Below, in pieces: positions 32,616 to 44,342 of a DNA stretch of 64,000 bases (position 1 is its first letter; each line of letters begins with the position of its first letter). The stretch covers positions 1,116,001-1,180,000 of the forward strand of contig JAJNNY010000005.1 of assembly GCA_022453515.1 (NCBI GenBank). Reading direction: 5' to 3'. Below the pieces are notes generated by a model. It did not search any database. It had not been told where the DNA came from and saw only the letters and a program-made list of their open reading frames with translations. Both the position numbers and the translations under genes were made by a program. This stretch comes from Astrocystis sublimbata. Taxonomy: Eukaryota > Ascomycota > Sordariomycetes > Xylariales > Xylariaceae.

Positions 32616-35202
32616 TTAGGCATGAGTCATGAGAGGCAGCGTAGTGGAGTTTGTATGGGAGCCGCCGTAGGTAGAGGTCTCGCTGACGTAAAAGCCATCA
32701 GAGAGCGGTTTGGAGAGGCGTGGTTCGAACGGGAGAGTATAGCCTCTGATGATAATCGCTTCCTCAACGTAGGTGGAAGCCTGCTTGTATCGTTTGTCTG
32801 CATACTTCTCGAACACGGCGCCATGATGCTTGCGGGCATGTCGACAGCAATCAAGGAGCGTAGCTACCAAGGGCTTCAGTTGTTCAAAGGTATAGCCTGA
32901 GTAATGTACGTGGCCAATAGTCTACAAAGATAAGTCAGCAATGGAGTGTTGGCCGTGATAGTAGTCGGTGCTTACCCATTCGCCTTTGGCCAACATGAGA
33001 CGTGAGAGGCAGTGGGCACCAGCTGCAATATAGCTAGGAGGGCTCGCTACAAATCTTTCATCCATGATAACAACTTCGAGAAAATATTTGGCTAGTGTAC
33101 GAGTCTCGAGGTCGTAGTCATCCGCTTTGCTTATGCGTCGCAGAAAACTCATCGGGCCAGGCCAGCCGAGTTCGAAATCGAGCATACTCAACATGAAGCG
33201 TTCAGCCTTCAGGATCTCCTCAGTTGTGTAGCCGCTATCCACCATATACACAATCTCCTGGACTGAGGGGCAGTTGATCTCTTCGTATTTAGCCGCGATG
33301 AAGATAGCCGTGGCGCCTACCAGTTGCAGTTTACCCAGAGACACGATCTTGTTCGAGAGAAACCGATCAATGAAGTTGACGGTCAAGAACAACGTCTCAG
33401 GGAGCAGTCCAAAACGGGTGTGGACTTGGACCACCCAGTCCATCAAGACAGAACGCATCGACCATTGGATCTCGCCCTGGTTGTCCATGTAGTGGGGGTT
33501 GGGCAATAGATTCAACTAGTCAGGACAGATTAGCAAGTTCCATATATGTAAATCTAGCTTGTTTGAGTATGTTACCTCTTGCTGCTTCATATAGGCGAAA
33601 ATCTCGTCTCCGTATTCAGCAACCATGCTGACATCCCAAGCATCTTCCTGTATCTCTTCGGCAGTACGTCTGCTTTCAACGATCTGCTTGGCCTTCTCAA
33701 GCTCGGCCTGACCTTTCTTGGTGATTCTCGGAGGAAACATGACTGTTGTCACACCACCAGTGGTATTATCACCGCGAGATGGGTACGAGTGGGCAGTTGT
33801 AAATCCCCGTTCGTCGTATTGATCTTCTCCCTCGTCACTGTCGGATGGGTAGGCGTGACCATCAACCAAGGACGGCAATGTGTGATTGTTGCAGTTGCTT
33901 GCACTGTTGTCCGGCTGGGGAATCGAGGTCTGGGTTGGGTCGATAGACTCGGGACAAAGCGGTTGGGGTAGGGAACCGACGGATGTCTTCTGTGAGTCGA
34001 ACTGGGCTGGTGCATTTGTCATGTGGTGGATCTGTTCTTGAGCCAAGTTTTCAGAGGCATCTAGGTAGGGGGACTCGATCGAGTTGGCATGAGCACGAGA
34101 GTTACGAGATGGTTCGGCGCCAGGAAGAACCGATATCAAGGGCTGTGTGTTCGAGGTTGAGCCCTGCTCTGAAACCTTCGTATGAGTGGAAGAACGGGAA
34201 GGTTGCCGCGTGTCTCGGCATGTAAGGTCTTCGGGCTGAACAGGTGCTGGGTCTAGGAAAGTTGTATCGAGCAGTGGCTCTTGCTTGCGCTTTTGGGTTG
34301 AGACGGAAGGTTGAACCTGAGGCTCTTGAACAGCTGGCGGGTTTTCTGGTACGGGCGTGACTGGCTGTGCAGGTGCGGGCTTGGGCTTCTCTTGCCGGTC
34401 ATTGTACACCCAGGGTTCCAGGCTGGACCCGCTCAAAGCATCGCGTATGCCTCGGGTGTCATCAGCAGTAGTTGTTGTTGTAATCGAGACAGTTGGAATG
34501 TGGCTCATCGAAACGGAAGGAGCAATGGTTCTGGCTCTGGGGGGGCGCTGTGTCGGCTGCAAGAAAGCTTTCTGCTTGGGTTTGACCTTGGCCATTATCC
34601 GATTTTCCTGATGCTTGGAGCCCACAACACTCGCAGCTGTGTGCGTGTTGGCTGGTTTCTGGTTACGCACCGCGTCGCTGGTGTCTCTGGGTGCTACATT
34701 GCGCTCCCCTAAAGCTGTGCGCCGCACCGCATTGTTTAAGCTTCCTGATGAAGCCATGTTCGCGAGGTTTCCAGTCGACTTGTGGCGTTGGTGGAGTGTT
34801 TTGGCGAAGGGAAGGACACGGTTCTCGTCTCCCACTTTGGGAATATGACGGTTAGGTCTGCAAGGCTGTTGCGAGCGAAGAAAAAAGTTAGCAGTTAACG
34901 GGCAGTGCGAAGCGTCTTCACGTCGGTGGAACACGCGTCTAGGGCAGAGAATAATGCTAGTGAAAGATGCTCTGGGTGCAGGAGGATGAGGATGAGAGGT
35001 GACCATTGACGAAGCTTCTAGGAGCGACGTATGTGGAGGTGGAGAGGTGAGTTCGCAGAAGACTTGAGGACTGGATGCTCGCAGCGCCAGCAGACTTCAA
35101 GGTTGGCTGGTACCTATGCAATGCAGCCCTAAACGAGCCGCGTGGAGGGCACCTGGCTGGGGCGGCTGGGTTCAAGGTGTGTAGACTTACTTTGGCGTCC
35201 AT
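32616..35202 (-). CDS. G2/mitotic-specific cyclin B
   Basis: Predicted 715-aa B-type cyclin that activates the mitotic CDK. The model has four exons: a 12-nt first exon 35202-35191 (Met-Asp-Ala-Lys), a 325-bp intron 34866-35190 with donor GTAAGT and acceptor CAACAG, exon 34865-33576, exon 33515-32976 and exon 32921-32616. The third exon carries the cyclin box: PNPHYMDNQGEIQWSMR, SVLMDWVVQVHTRFGLLPETL, FIDRFLSNKIV and AAKYEEINCPSVQEIVYM. The fourth exon has the C-terminal cyclin fold (YSGYTFEQLKPLVATLLDC). A destruction box RTALGERN sits at residues 53-60, as expected for APC/C degradation. The N-terminal region is a long, disordered Ser/Pro/Gln-rich segment, which makes the protein longer than yeast or Aspergillus cyclin B. 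An alternative in-frame Met at 35006 would skip the tiny first exon. It is followed by a wide gap upstream. Confidence 0.9.
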
Positions 35203-36606
35203 ATTATCTACCTCTGAGCTTCTTCAGCTATTCTGACTGCAAGATAGCGATGCTGGGGAGAGACTACTGCTTCCCGACGCGCAATGGATCGCGGCAGGCG
35301 GTAGGCGGTAGGCGGGAGGAAAGGAAAGGAGAGCGGATGTTCGACCGTGACGCAATGGGATGCAGATAGGAAGACGGTGGTAATTAGAGGCCGCAGACGA
35401 TACGGGCAAACTGCAACGGCGATGGCGGTAGGTATTCAGCAGCCAATATGCACTATCGCGTCTGCGGTTTGACGGGCAAAAAAGTGATGGATGCGTGCAG
35501 GTATGGATGTAGTAGAAGTTTCCATACGACGCTACCTGCGAGAAGTAATGGTTAGTTAATTTGATGGGGCTGGTTGCTCGCTGCATAGCAAGCTAATTTA
35601 ACGAGAGTGCCACTTTAGGCTCTAGGAGATCTGGGAATTCCCAATGCAGTGCCCCATGCAGCAAATGGCATGGGGAGCTGCCCAGAGTCGGGGGTGTACG
35701 TACCTACCGAGCATGCGAGTTAGCAATCAGTCAATGACACGGCCAGCTATGCCATCGAATACAAAGCAGACAAGTCGGCTTTTCCGAGCTTCAATGCGCG
35801 TGCGAGTCCGGTCGCGAGAGGGAGGAGCGGATATGTTGCGCGAGGTCGGGTTTGGAGGTTGAATGTTGAATGCTATTCTGGGCGCGCGAACGGGTACATG
35901 TAGGTACCCAACCATAGGGCATGCAGGTAGCGATGTTTTGAAATCATTGGGTACCTCCCCTTAGCTCCAGCGTGCATGCGGCTAGGTTTGTTGACGCCGG
36001 CCGTTGCCAGGGCCGCCGAGCTACGGGACCCACTAGGATACCTAGGCCTAGCTATTGTCGCGAGCAGCCTGCTCAGGTGGTCTGTGTGTTGGACGAGGGC
36101 AAGCGAGGAATCTGAGGAATTCTCCCAGCTATGCCGATTCAGGAAAGAAAACAAAACAAGCACCCCTTTACTCGTAGTTACATAGCAATGCAGAGTGGGC
36201 TGCGGCATGGTTCCAACGACGTGTTTAGTTTACGCATACACACATATATACCTAAGGTAGGTAGGTTCAATGTTGAGTTTACAGATGTTGTAGACGGATT
36301 GATATCGGCAGCTGATGTCATCCGCCCCCCATAGGAGATGCACACGTCGAGCCGAATACTTCCAGTAAACACGTCAACCTGTTTTGTCCCTGATGATGAC
36401 GAGTATGGGTCTGGTACTACTACCTATACTGCACCAGATCCTTGGGTATACAATCCCGTTTATGTGATAATGACATGTAGCTGCCTACTAGTCAGGGGCA
36501 CATTACTTAGCTGGCAGATATGCAAGTACGATGCGGGCAATCCCGGTCATGCCGGTGACTGGACTGGACTGGAGCTGCCTAGGAGCTTGAGACAAGCCTT
36601 ATTGTA

Positions 36607-36657
36607 CAGCCACAGCCACAGCCACAGCCACAGCCACAGCCACAAGCACAAGCACAA
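36607..36657 (+). repeat. CAGCCA/CACAAG simple repeat
   Basis: About six CAGCCA units followed by CACAAG-type units; a microsatellite in the gene-free region. Confidence 0.9.
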
Positions 36658-39600
36658 GCCACAGTCGATGTAAAGGGCCCGGCGCGGCGTTGTGCATATG
36701 ACGTAGTTCAAGACCCTTCGTCGCGTCTTCCACCAAGGCAGTGACTCGCAACGTTTTTGGGTTGTCCACCATGATCGGTGGCAATCTAAAGGACAGGTGG
36801 ACTAGGGGATCTTATATATCTTACGGCTCAGTTGAGAATATATAATCATGCTCCCTGGCTCATTTGGTCCCTGTATTGGGACAGTATAGGCTCAATATGT
36901 ATCCCAGAACTTAAACGCGTTGAGCCAACAAGGTTGATCACGAACTAGACCCGATCTCACGTGACCTTCTACTCCCGCATCTTATGAGAGCACTCTCGGT
37001 ATTGGGTATCGATTTCCTATTGCGCAACCACAACAAATAGGTTACACTCCTTCAAAAGCGAGACATTGGATTCCCCAGAGTTTTGCGACACCATCGATGG
37101 GTAGTATATGCTGTGCGCAACCCTATACAAAGACGTCGCTATCTGTCGCCGTTCGGTAGTCTCGTGCCGAAAGGCGCGGAGACATGTACTCATGCCGGAT
37201 TGTTGCGTTTTGTGGTCGCGAACCCATCGGCTCGGATGGATAGTTTAAAAACTCACGCATCAGATGGGATGGCTTCCCCAGTCTCACGAGCTCTGAACCA
37301 AAGACAGCCTCGAGGCTTTATATCCGGTTGTTGCGACAAGCCACAAAGTGCGCAAACTTTGGTGTCGCTTGCAATACGGAACGATTATTGTCCTTAACTA
37401 TGACCACCCAGCGTTGGGATCGTCTTCAGATTAACGTCGAGCAAATACGGACCAGCCATTAAGTGCGAATTTGTTCGAGACCCTGAGGATAGCCGAACCA
37501 ATTATGCGAAAATTGACCACCAAATCGTCACCCACAAATCTCCCCATTTTCGCAAGGAATATTCTATGTCATGTAGGCAAGCACAGAGTCATCGTTATAT
37601 CTCAAAAGACATTCCTCGCCTGCGCCGCCCTTGTGGGGAAATATATAATTGACACTTCTGCGTCGCGATCGATGTCGCAATACCGCAACGCAATGCATTG
37701 GTCAAGGGCCCACCCGCCGCCACCCGCCGCCATATCCAAATGATTGGCTGCGCAATCTCGCGAGGAGGTGTCAGACCATCGTGCATGCCAGCGAGGAGAC
37801 AGATTTGGCGATAAGCCTAAACTTGGAAACACTAAACATGATGCGATGACTGAAAACAACGGATAAGCTCACCTTAGCTGGACCATTTCAGGTAGGTGCC
37901 TCACTAGCCAGTCTCTCCTTGGTTATCGTAAGCGCGCAAACATGCAGTCTACCTCGTCCCGATCTCCTTGCGATAAAGCAAACCAAAGGAACAGGCGCTG
38001 AGTGAGTTGGGGTAGTAAGTGCGGTGTACATTAACGCAGGCGAAACCCCAGCGCATTGTCAAGGATCCAGCATCGACAGTCTATCTAGTGGGTAGATGAC
38101 ATTCCATTGGTCGCGAGCTCCGTAAGTGAGCGGTCAAGAAAGTCAACGAGGGCATATCATATTATTATCTGCTACTCGCATAGCGGCCGGCTGCTCAGAG
38201 AGAGCAATACTCCTGCAACCTACCAGAACGAGGTCGAGGTCTCGTTTCAAAGCAAGGCACCTGGCCGTCACCTTCTCTAATCTTGGCGTCCATCTGTTTT
38301 CGTTTTGTCGCATCTTGGGTCGGGGGGTCGCGGTTGGAGAGCAAGCTGGGAGAAGCCTAACCCAGCAAGGTGGTTACGAAACACACTATTAGTCTGCGGC
38401 CAATCTACAGTCGCGCGTGTGCAGGAATGAAAACAAACAAACAAACAACGCATGGAGAAAGATGATTCGCAGAGCACAACCCAAGATGCCACACCTGGCT
38501 GCACAAACGAGGGCTATGCGCTCGCCAACTCGCCAACCCTTGTGGCAGCGTGTTCGAGGTAGAACTCGGCCAGCGCATATTACTTTCATTCCACCCTTTG
38601 CCTTTAGTCGTACTGAAGTGTGCGCCGGCTGACTTCTAGCTCCGTATTCGCACTTCCATCCTATCACTTGCGCATGGAGGCCATGGCTTTCTTTTGTTAG
38701 CCTTCGATGCTAGTCCTCGAGCCTATGCATAGTCGCGTCTCCCGTACTGGCGCTCAACTCAATGGCAGGTCTGGATTGCCGAAATGGTGTGGCGCAAAAA
38801 TACAATGAAACTTACATGGAGGGAGGCATGAGTGCCGATCCCCTTTGCCAATACAAGCAGATGGGCAAGATGGGTACTACATACGTACTACAGTAGTGCA
38901 TACATACCTACCACTCATTCACTGTTGTAGGTTGTCTGTCAGAGGGAGTCTCGAGAGCCCTTCTTTGACGTTAGCTCCACGATGACGATTGACGGACGGC
39001 GGATACCTAAACCAACTTCTGCGGCGGCGCACTGCTAGGATGTTCCGAGAGGGTAAGACTGCTGCTTGCAGCTCGCTTCAAGAAGCAGCTCGGCTGGCTA
39101 TGGTGCTAGACGGGATGCTTATTAGGCTCTTCTTTGACCTGCAAATTCCATGATTCAATAGCAGCTCGTCATCTCGTCTTTGTGGTTCTCCAGCATGTTC
39201 CGTCCTTCCCACCAACTACCCAACCACAGACACACGGTGGAGCCGGCCCCCCCCCTGCTCTGACAGTTTGGCGCATACAAGCGTGGGAGCCATTGGCTGG
39301 ATCGGCTGTGGGCTTGGCCACTGACTGATCTGAGATCCCCGTCCACGAACTTCGTATGTGGCCGTAGCATGCGTAGGGGCGTAAGTACTTCGCAAAGCGG
39401 CAGTTGACAGATCAAGACTCATGTACTCTTCTGTGTTGAGCTTACCACAGGCGGGACGCTGTTCAGCTTGAGATTCGAGCAACAGCAGAGAGCCCTGCGA
39501 CTTGCCTGGGTGCGTCTGTGTCGCGCGCAGGTATTTGGCTCGACTGGCTCGACTGGTACGGTACATATGCGTAATAATAGCTCGAATAGCGCACGCTGGC

Positions 39601-40137
39601 GGCTGGTCTCTACCTAGGTCCCCTTATGCCCTTGTCGCATCGCTTCTCCACAATGACGGCGCAAGAGATGGCGTGTTCATCATCGTATCGCGCAAACCGC
39701 ACACGACAATCCCTCGCTCACAACAGAATCTCCTGGGTTAGACAGGCCGGCAGCCGTGTTCTTCATTAGTTGTCGGGTATCTGTAAAGATGGACATGCGA
39801 AGTTCGAAAGGTTCCCACGTAGCAAAGGCCGAACAGTGACCCTTCTGGTGGTACCACGAAGTGACCTGCTGGCCGATGGTATTTAAGGGGATTAGCTCCC
39901 TATTTACGTACACATATGCCTAGCGCAAAGCAGATAGATTCCAATGTTGGTGTTCCGATGAGCGAGGTCGAACCTTGAAGTGGCCAGCAAGGTCAGTCAT
40001 TCAGTCGTTACCTTTACCATGTACCTACACATAGTACACGTTAAGTACAGCATATCCACCGGCGTAGGCGTACCGGAGAGGTCGTTCAAGTCGCAAAGCA
40101 AGCAGCAAGGCACCCGAAAGGGCACCGTTGGATCGCC

Positions 40138-40160
40138 CAGGCGCAGGCGCAGGCGCAGGC
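40138..40160 (+). repeat. GCGCAG/CAGGCG hexamer array
   Basis: Four tandem copies of a 6-bp unit in the gene-free region. Confidence 0.9.
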
Positions 40161-41127
40161 CATTTCAGTTGTGTAGTAAGTTACACCATGTCAGTCGCAA
40201 AATCCAATTCGTCTGGACGCAGCCCACCGCAACAACAGGATTGCTTGGGGCCTCCATTTTGGACGCAACCAAAGCCGTACTTTCTCCGACCTGACTGGCA
40301 GTTACCATGTGAACAACACACCACGCGGATGGGGTAGAGCTTTTCGCACGAGTTAGGAAACATGCAGACGCCTTCACCGGCTTTCAAGGCGCATGACAGA
40401 CCCAATGGTAGGCGAGTGTAGCATGCCACTCTTGTCTCCAGTATACGAACCACTTCTTATCCTACTTAGTATTCATAGTCATAGCAATAGCAGGTGGATG
40501 CCTGCCTACCTGACCTAGCATACATACAGAGATAGATATAACGGGCCGTTCTTGGAATCCTCTGATCGAAACCAGGACACAAGGTAGCACAGAGCAGAAC
40601 AGAGCAGAACAGCCCAGTCAGTCGTTCTCTACCGGTTGAGTCGCGATTCCATTCTAAGGTTGGGTCCCAAATCTGTGGGTACGTAGATATTTATCTAGAT
40701 AGATAGACGCAATCGTCTCCGCCGACATAAGTAGGTCGGTACAGTTAGGTAGGCAGGATGGCAGGTAGGGTAGGTAGGTAGCTGGAGTGTTGGATCGGGG
40801 ACGCTTCAACCACCCCGTCATCCCCGTCACCTCGTCACCCCGTCCCCGTCATGCATGCTTAGGTACTGTACCGTGCTGCTATGTGCCGCCCCGTTGGATG
40901 AGGAGTGAGTCGGAGCTCTCATGGCCATGCGCCGTCGGGTGGGCATCTTTGAACAGCAAGAATTCCCACCATCTCTGGACGGCTTATGATCTAATTCAAT
41001 TTCACGAATTGACCCTTTTCGGGTGGACTCATTTCGTGAACTGGCCAGGTAATTTGTGCTGAGCTGGTTCTCTGGTATTCTGGGTTAGTACCTGAGCCAG
41101 GTGTAGGTAAGGTGTATACATTGGGAG

Positions 41128-41436
41128 ACTGGGCAGTGGGCAGTGGGAGGGTACCTAGGCACGACCGAATGTGAGGGTGTGTGACGCCGTGCTAGCTTCG
41201 ATGTAAGTATGGCCTGGTACGTGTCTCGCCTGGTCTGTCCGACAGCGAAGACAGCACCTGCTCAGTGCCAGAACAGCGTTGGGCATTGCCCGTCTGCAGC
41301 AGGTCGGCACAGGCCCAGGCCCGGGCAGCTACTTACCTACATGCTAGGTAAGGTTGCTTCCACCTGGCGGGCAAGCACTAAGAAGTAGGTAGGTACATGT
41401 AGTAGGTAGGTAAGGCACTGGGCAGTGGGCAGTGGG
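41128..41436 (+). repeat. Direct duplicate of a 20-bp GGGCAGT motif
   Basis: The sequence ACTGGGCAGTGGGCAGTGGG occurs at 41128-41147 and again at 41417-41436. Each copy is itself built of GGGCAGT units. Both lie near TAGGTA-rich stretches. Confidence 0.85.
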
Positions 41437-41630
41437 CACCCAGACCTGGAGACACCCACCACGGCCACCACGGCCACCACTCCCCCCCAAGTCCACTAAC
41501 TGTGTGGGCAGTGCCCTTTTCGAGACTCAAGCCGGTACTGTGCAAAACCTCACCCTCTCTTCCACCTCCTCTTTCTCCCAAGCCTCGATTCCTCGATGAT
41601 TCCAGCCATTCAACCCGCCGATTAGTACCA

Positions 41631-41738
41631 GTAAGCCTTCCTCTCCCATCTCCGCTTCTGTTCCTTTCTGCAGAACAGCAGCGCCGGCCCTCCCGCTCAC
41701 AATCCGCATGCTGACCTTGTGCTGCTTCTCCTGCGCAG
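41631..41738 (+). other. Probable 5'-UTR intron of the Zn2Cys6 gene
   Basis: Donor GTAAGC at 41631, a GCTGAC branch-like sequence at 41709 and a pyrimidine-rich acceptor CTGCGCAG ending at 41738. It lies 560 bp upstream of the start codon, in a pyrimidine-rich leader. A second candidate donor (GTGAGT) is at 41815. Inferred from splice consensus only. Confidence 0.4.
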
Positions 41739-42296
41739 GCCGATTCGGGGCACCAGCGCTCAAGGTCGAGTTCATGCATCTCTAGCACCTCAACACCATC
41801 CGCTCTGTGTCTCAGTGAGTTTTCCCGCCTCTGCCACCGTATGCGATCCATCCTCGTTCCCATTCGGCCCTCTCCCCGTCCGTCCAGCCCCGTGGTGCCG
41901 TCTCTGCACAACCGGCTCCTTCGCAGTGCCTCAGAGTGCGGCCTTCCTGTCCTCGCGAGAGTCGCCAGGTCGTCCACGACGAGCATGGCCGTCCATGCGC
42001 ACCACTCCCTCTAGCTTCCGCTTCCACCGCTCCCGTCGCTTCGCCGGTAGCCAATCTAACATGCGCTGTAGCTACAAACGCCAGGCGACGCTGCCCCGTA
42101 CTCGAAACCCGCTGCCGTCGTCGTCCGTTTTGCGATCGGCGTCTGACCGCCCTCGCTCTCTGCCTCATCCCTCCGCCCATACCATACCCGGCATTTCTCG
42201 ACCCTTGCCATTGGTATTCTGTCGTAAAGGGGGATACTTGGACATTCAGACCAAGCCACCCTAGAGACAGAAATCGAGGGCTTCTCGGACTGGGTG

Positions 42297-44342
42297 ATGG
42301 ACTTGTCCAATCTCCTCGCTGCAAAACCCTCGACTACCCGCCCGCAATCGACCACCGCCCAACCAGGTGCGGGCGCTTCCCATCATCTCCCGGCGCAGTC
42401 ATACTCGACTGCTAAACTCGTCCTCGACACGTCAATAGCACACCACACACACAATATGGCAGCCGGCTCGCCGATTGACCCGGTCGCGGGCACTCCTGGT
42501 GCCCCGTATAGTGCCGCCAGTGTCTCCCCTCGACAGCTCGTAGCCCCCAAGCACGTTCAATTCGAGCTCCTTTTCCCACAGTCCCCCCAAGTTCGAGCAA
42601 GGCTCCCCTTGCGTGTTGATATATTCCCACACGATGACACGGAATCCATCATCTCCACAGTCAAAAACTTCTACGGCTTGTACCATGGTATCGCAGGCAT
42701 CAGCTTTGAGGACGACCGAAATAACACACTCATCGCGAGATATGAAAACTTCAGTCATAACATGGTCGTCCACGTCAGAGTCATCGAGGATACTTCCCTT
42801 TCCGCAGCTCCATTTTCCGCCGCAATTCAGCCCGCGCCCGTGGCGCAATCGGCTCATCCGCTAGGAAATCACATCTCTCGCCCAGGCTCAAGGACCTCCC
42901 GTAGGCGCAGCCCTTCCCCTAACGGAAACGATGGGCGACGTAGCACGTCTGTCAACACGAACCCAGCCGGCAAGAAGGGGCGTTCTCGCTCCGCCAGAAA
43001 TCACGGTTCCAGCTACGACGACAGCGCCAACGGCTATAGCAGTGGCGACGGGTCCGCCGGGTCCAGCTCCGGCAAAACAAAGGATCACATCGGCAACACA
43101 GACATTAGCGTGGAGAACATCGTCGAAGGTGGTCGTCGCAAGCGCGCCAAGTTTGAGAGTTCGGTAGGCATCTATTGGCCGTGTTATGCCCGGATCCCTT
43201 ATCTAACTGTGTGTGAATTCTAGGTGTTACCCTTGTTCGCGCCACCACAGATGCCTGCAGCCACTTCAAACCCTTCAGTGTCTCCGGCTCGTCGGGTAGA
43301 GCATCAACAGCCGTCAATACCCTTGTTCCACCAGAACCCCTTCATGAACCCGCATTCTCTTCAATCACCCCAAAGCTACAACGGGTATGGCCAGATGGGC
43401 GTTTTCGCAACACCGGCTACTGACTCCAGGCGCCACAGAGAGAGCATAGGCTACCCGAACAATGGCACAGGCATTCTCCCGACCCCCGATCCCACTATCG
43501 GTAGCTGCATGTCTGAAGAAGACAAAGACGTCGCCATCCAACTTATGAGGCTGGGGGAAATGTCAAATATATCCCATGGCAGGACTTCTGCATCGACGCT
43601 GGATGATACTTTCAGCGGCAAGGCAGAGATCGCTTCCTCAACGGGTGCTACAAGCGACGGTAGCGACAACGAGCATGAGCTTCCTCCGGCTCGTCGCCAG
43701 AAGGTCGATAAGAAGGGCACTGCACACAAAATCCATCCTACTACGGACAGTCATTTCGTAGCCCCACGCGACCAAGCAGAAGCTAGCGGAGACGATGCAG
43801 ATCTAGAAGATGGTGCCGATGAAAGCGGTCGAGGCCTACCATCCCACGATACGAAGGCGAGAGCTGATAGTCTCGGGAAACCACGAGCACCCGGTGCTAA
43901 AATGATCAAACCGAAAGTTACGAAGGCATTCAAGACCGGCCCCACCAAGCCGAAGAAGTCAAACGGCGTAGTTGCTGGTCCCATGTCGCCTGCATCTCTA
44001 CCCAACCAATCACGCAAGCCGTCTATTGCCTCGGCCATGTCAGGCCAGCCTGGCGACGACGAACAGCCAGACCTATCAACCAAGCCTCGTTGTCAACGAT
44101 GCCGAAAGAGCAAGAAAGGCTGCGATCGTCAACGGCCTTGCGGGCGTTGTCGCGATGCTGGTCTCAGCGCAGACCAATGCATCAGCGAAGATGAGGGCAA
44201 CGGCCGCAAGGGACGCTTCGGCCGTCATATGGGCGTGCCCATCAAATCACTTGATGCTTCTACCCCGCCTGCACTTCAGCCTGCCGATCCCATTACAGCA
44301 CCTACAGTGGCGACAGACAAGAACAAGAAACGGAAAAGGTAG
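42297..44342 (+). CDS. Zn2Cys6 protein with C-terminal zinc cluster
   Basis: Predicted 661-aa nuclear regulator. Exon 1 is 42297-43163 and exon 2 is 43224-44342; the 60-bp intron has donor GTAGGC and acceptor TTCTAG, junction FESS/VLPLF. The fungal binuclear zinc cluster is at the C terminus (Cys579, 582, 589, 595, 598, 608; the last spacing of nine residues is one more than the usual 6-8), followed by a basic tail ending KKRKR. In most proteins of this class the cluster is near the N terminus. The N-terminal part contains a block (about residues 75-165, APKHVQFELLFPQSP, RARLPLRVDIFPHDD, NFYGLYHGIAGISFEDD, MVVHVRVIED) that looks like a small folded domain, possibly ubiquitin/PB1-like. The rest is Ser/Pro/Lys-rich and disordered. 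No fungal-specific middle homology domain is seen. DNA binding is likely; targets are unknown. The leader is long and probably spliced. Confidence 0.85.

Larger units (their letters stand above)
35203..42296. other. 7.1-kb gene-free region with simple repeats
   Basis: No recognisable gene. Contents include a CAGCCA hexamer array (36607-36641) running into CACAAG units, a GCGCAG array (40138-40160), TAGGTAGG-rich DNA (40731-40780) and CCCCGTCA repeats (40808-40850). A 20-bp sequence ACTGGGCAGTGGGCAGTGGG is present twice (41128-41147 and 41417-41436), and a CCACCACGG array lies at 41454-41480. Frames here are short and overlapping. The last about 800 bp form the 5' leader of the Zn2Cys6 gene. 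The long promoter of cyclin B may also lie in the left part. Confidence 0.5.

Noticed and set aside
41378..42264. Overlapping long open frames of 170-200 codons on both strands
   Set aside because: They arise from GC/CT-rich composition, have no domain, and coincide with the likely 5' leader of the Zn2Cys6 gene.
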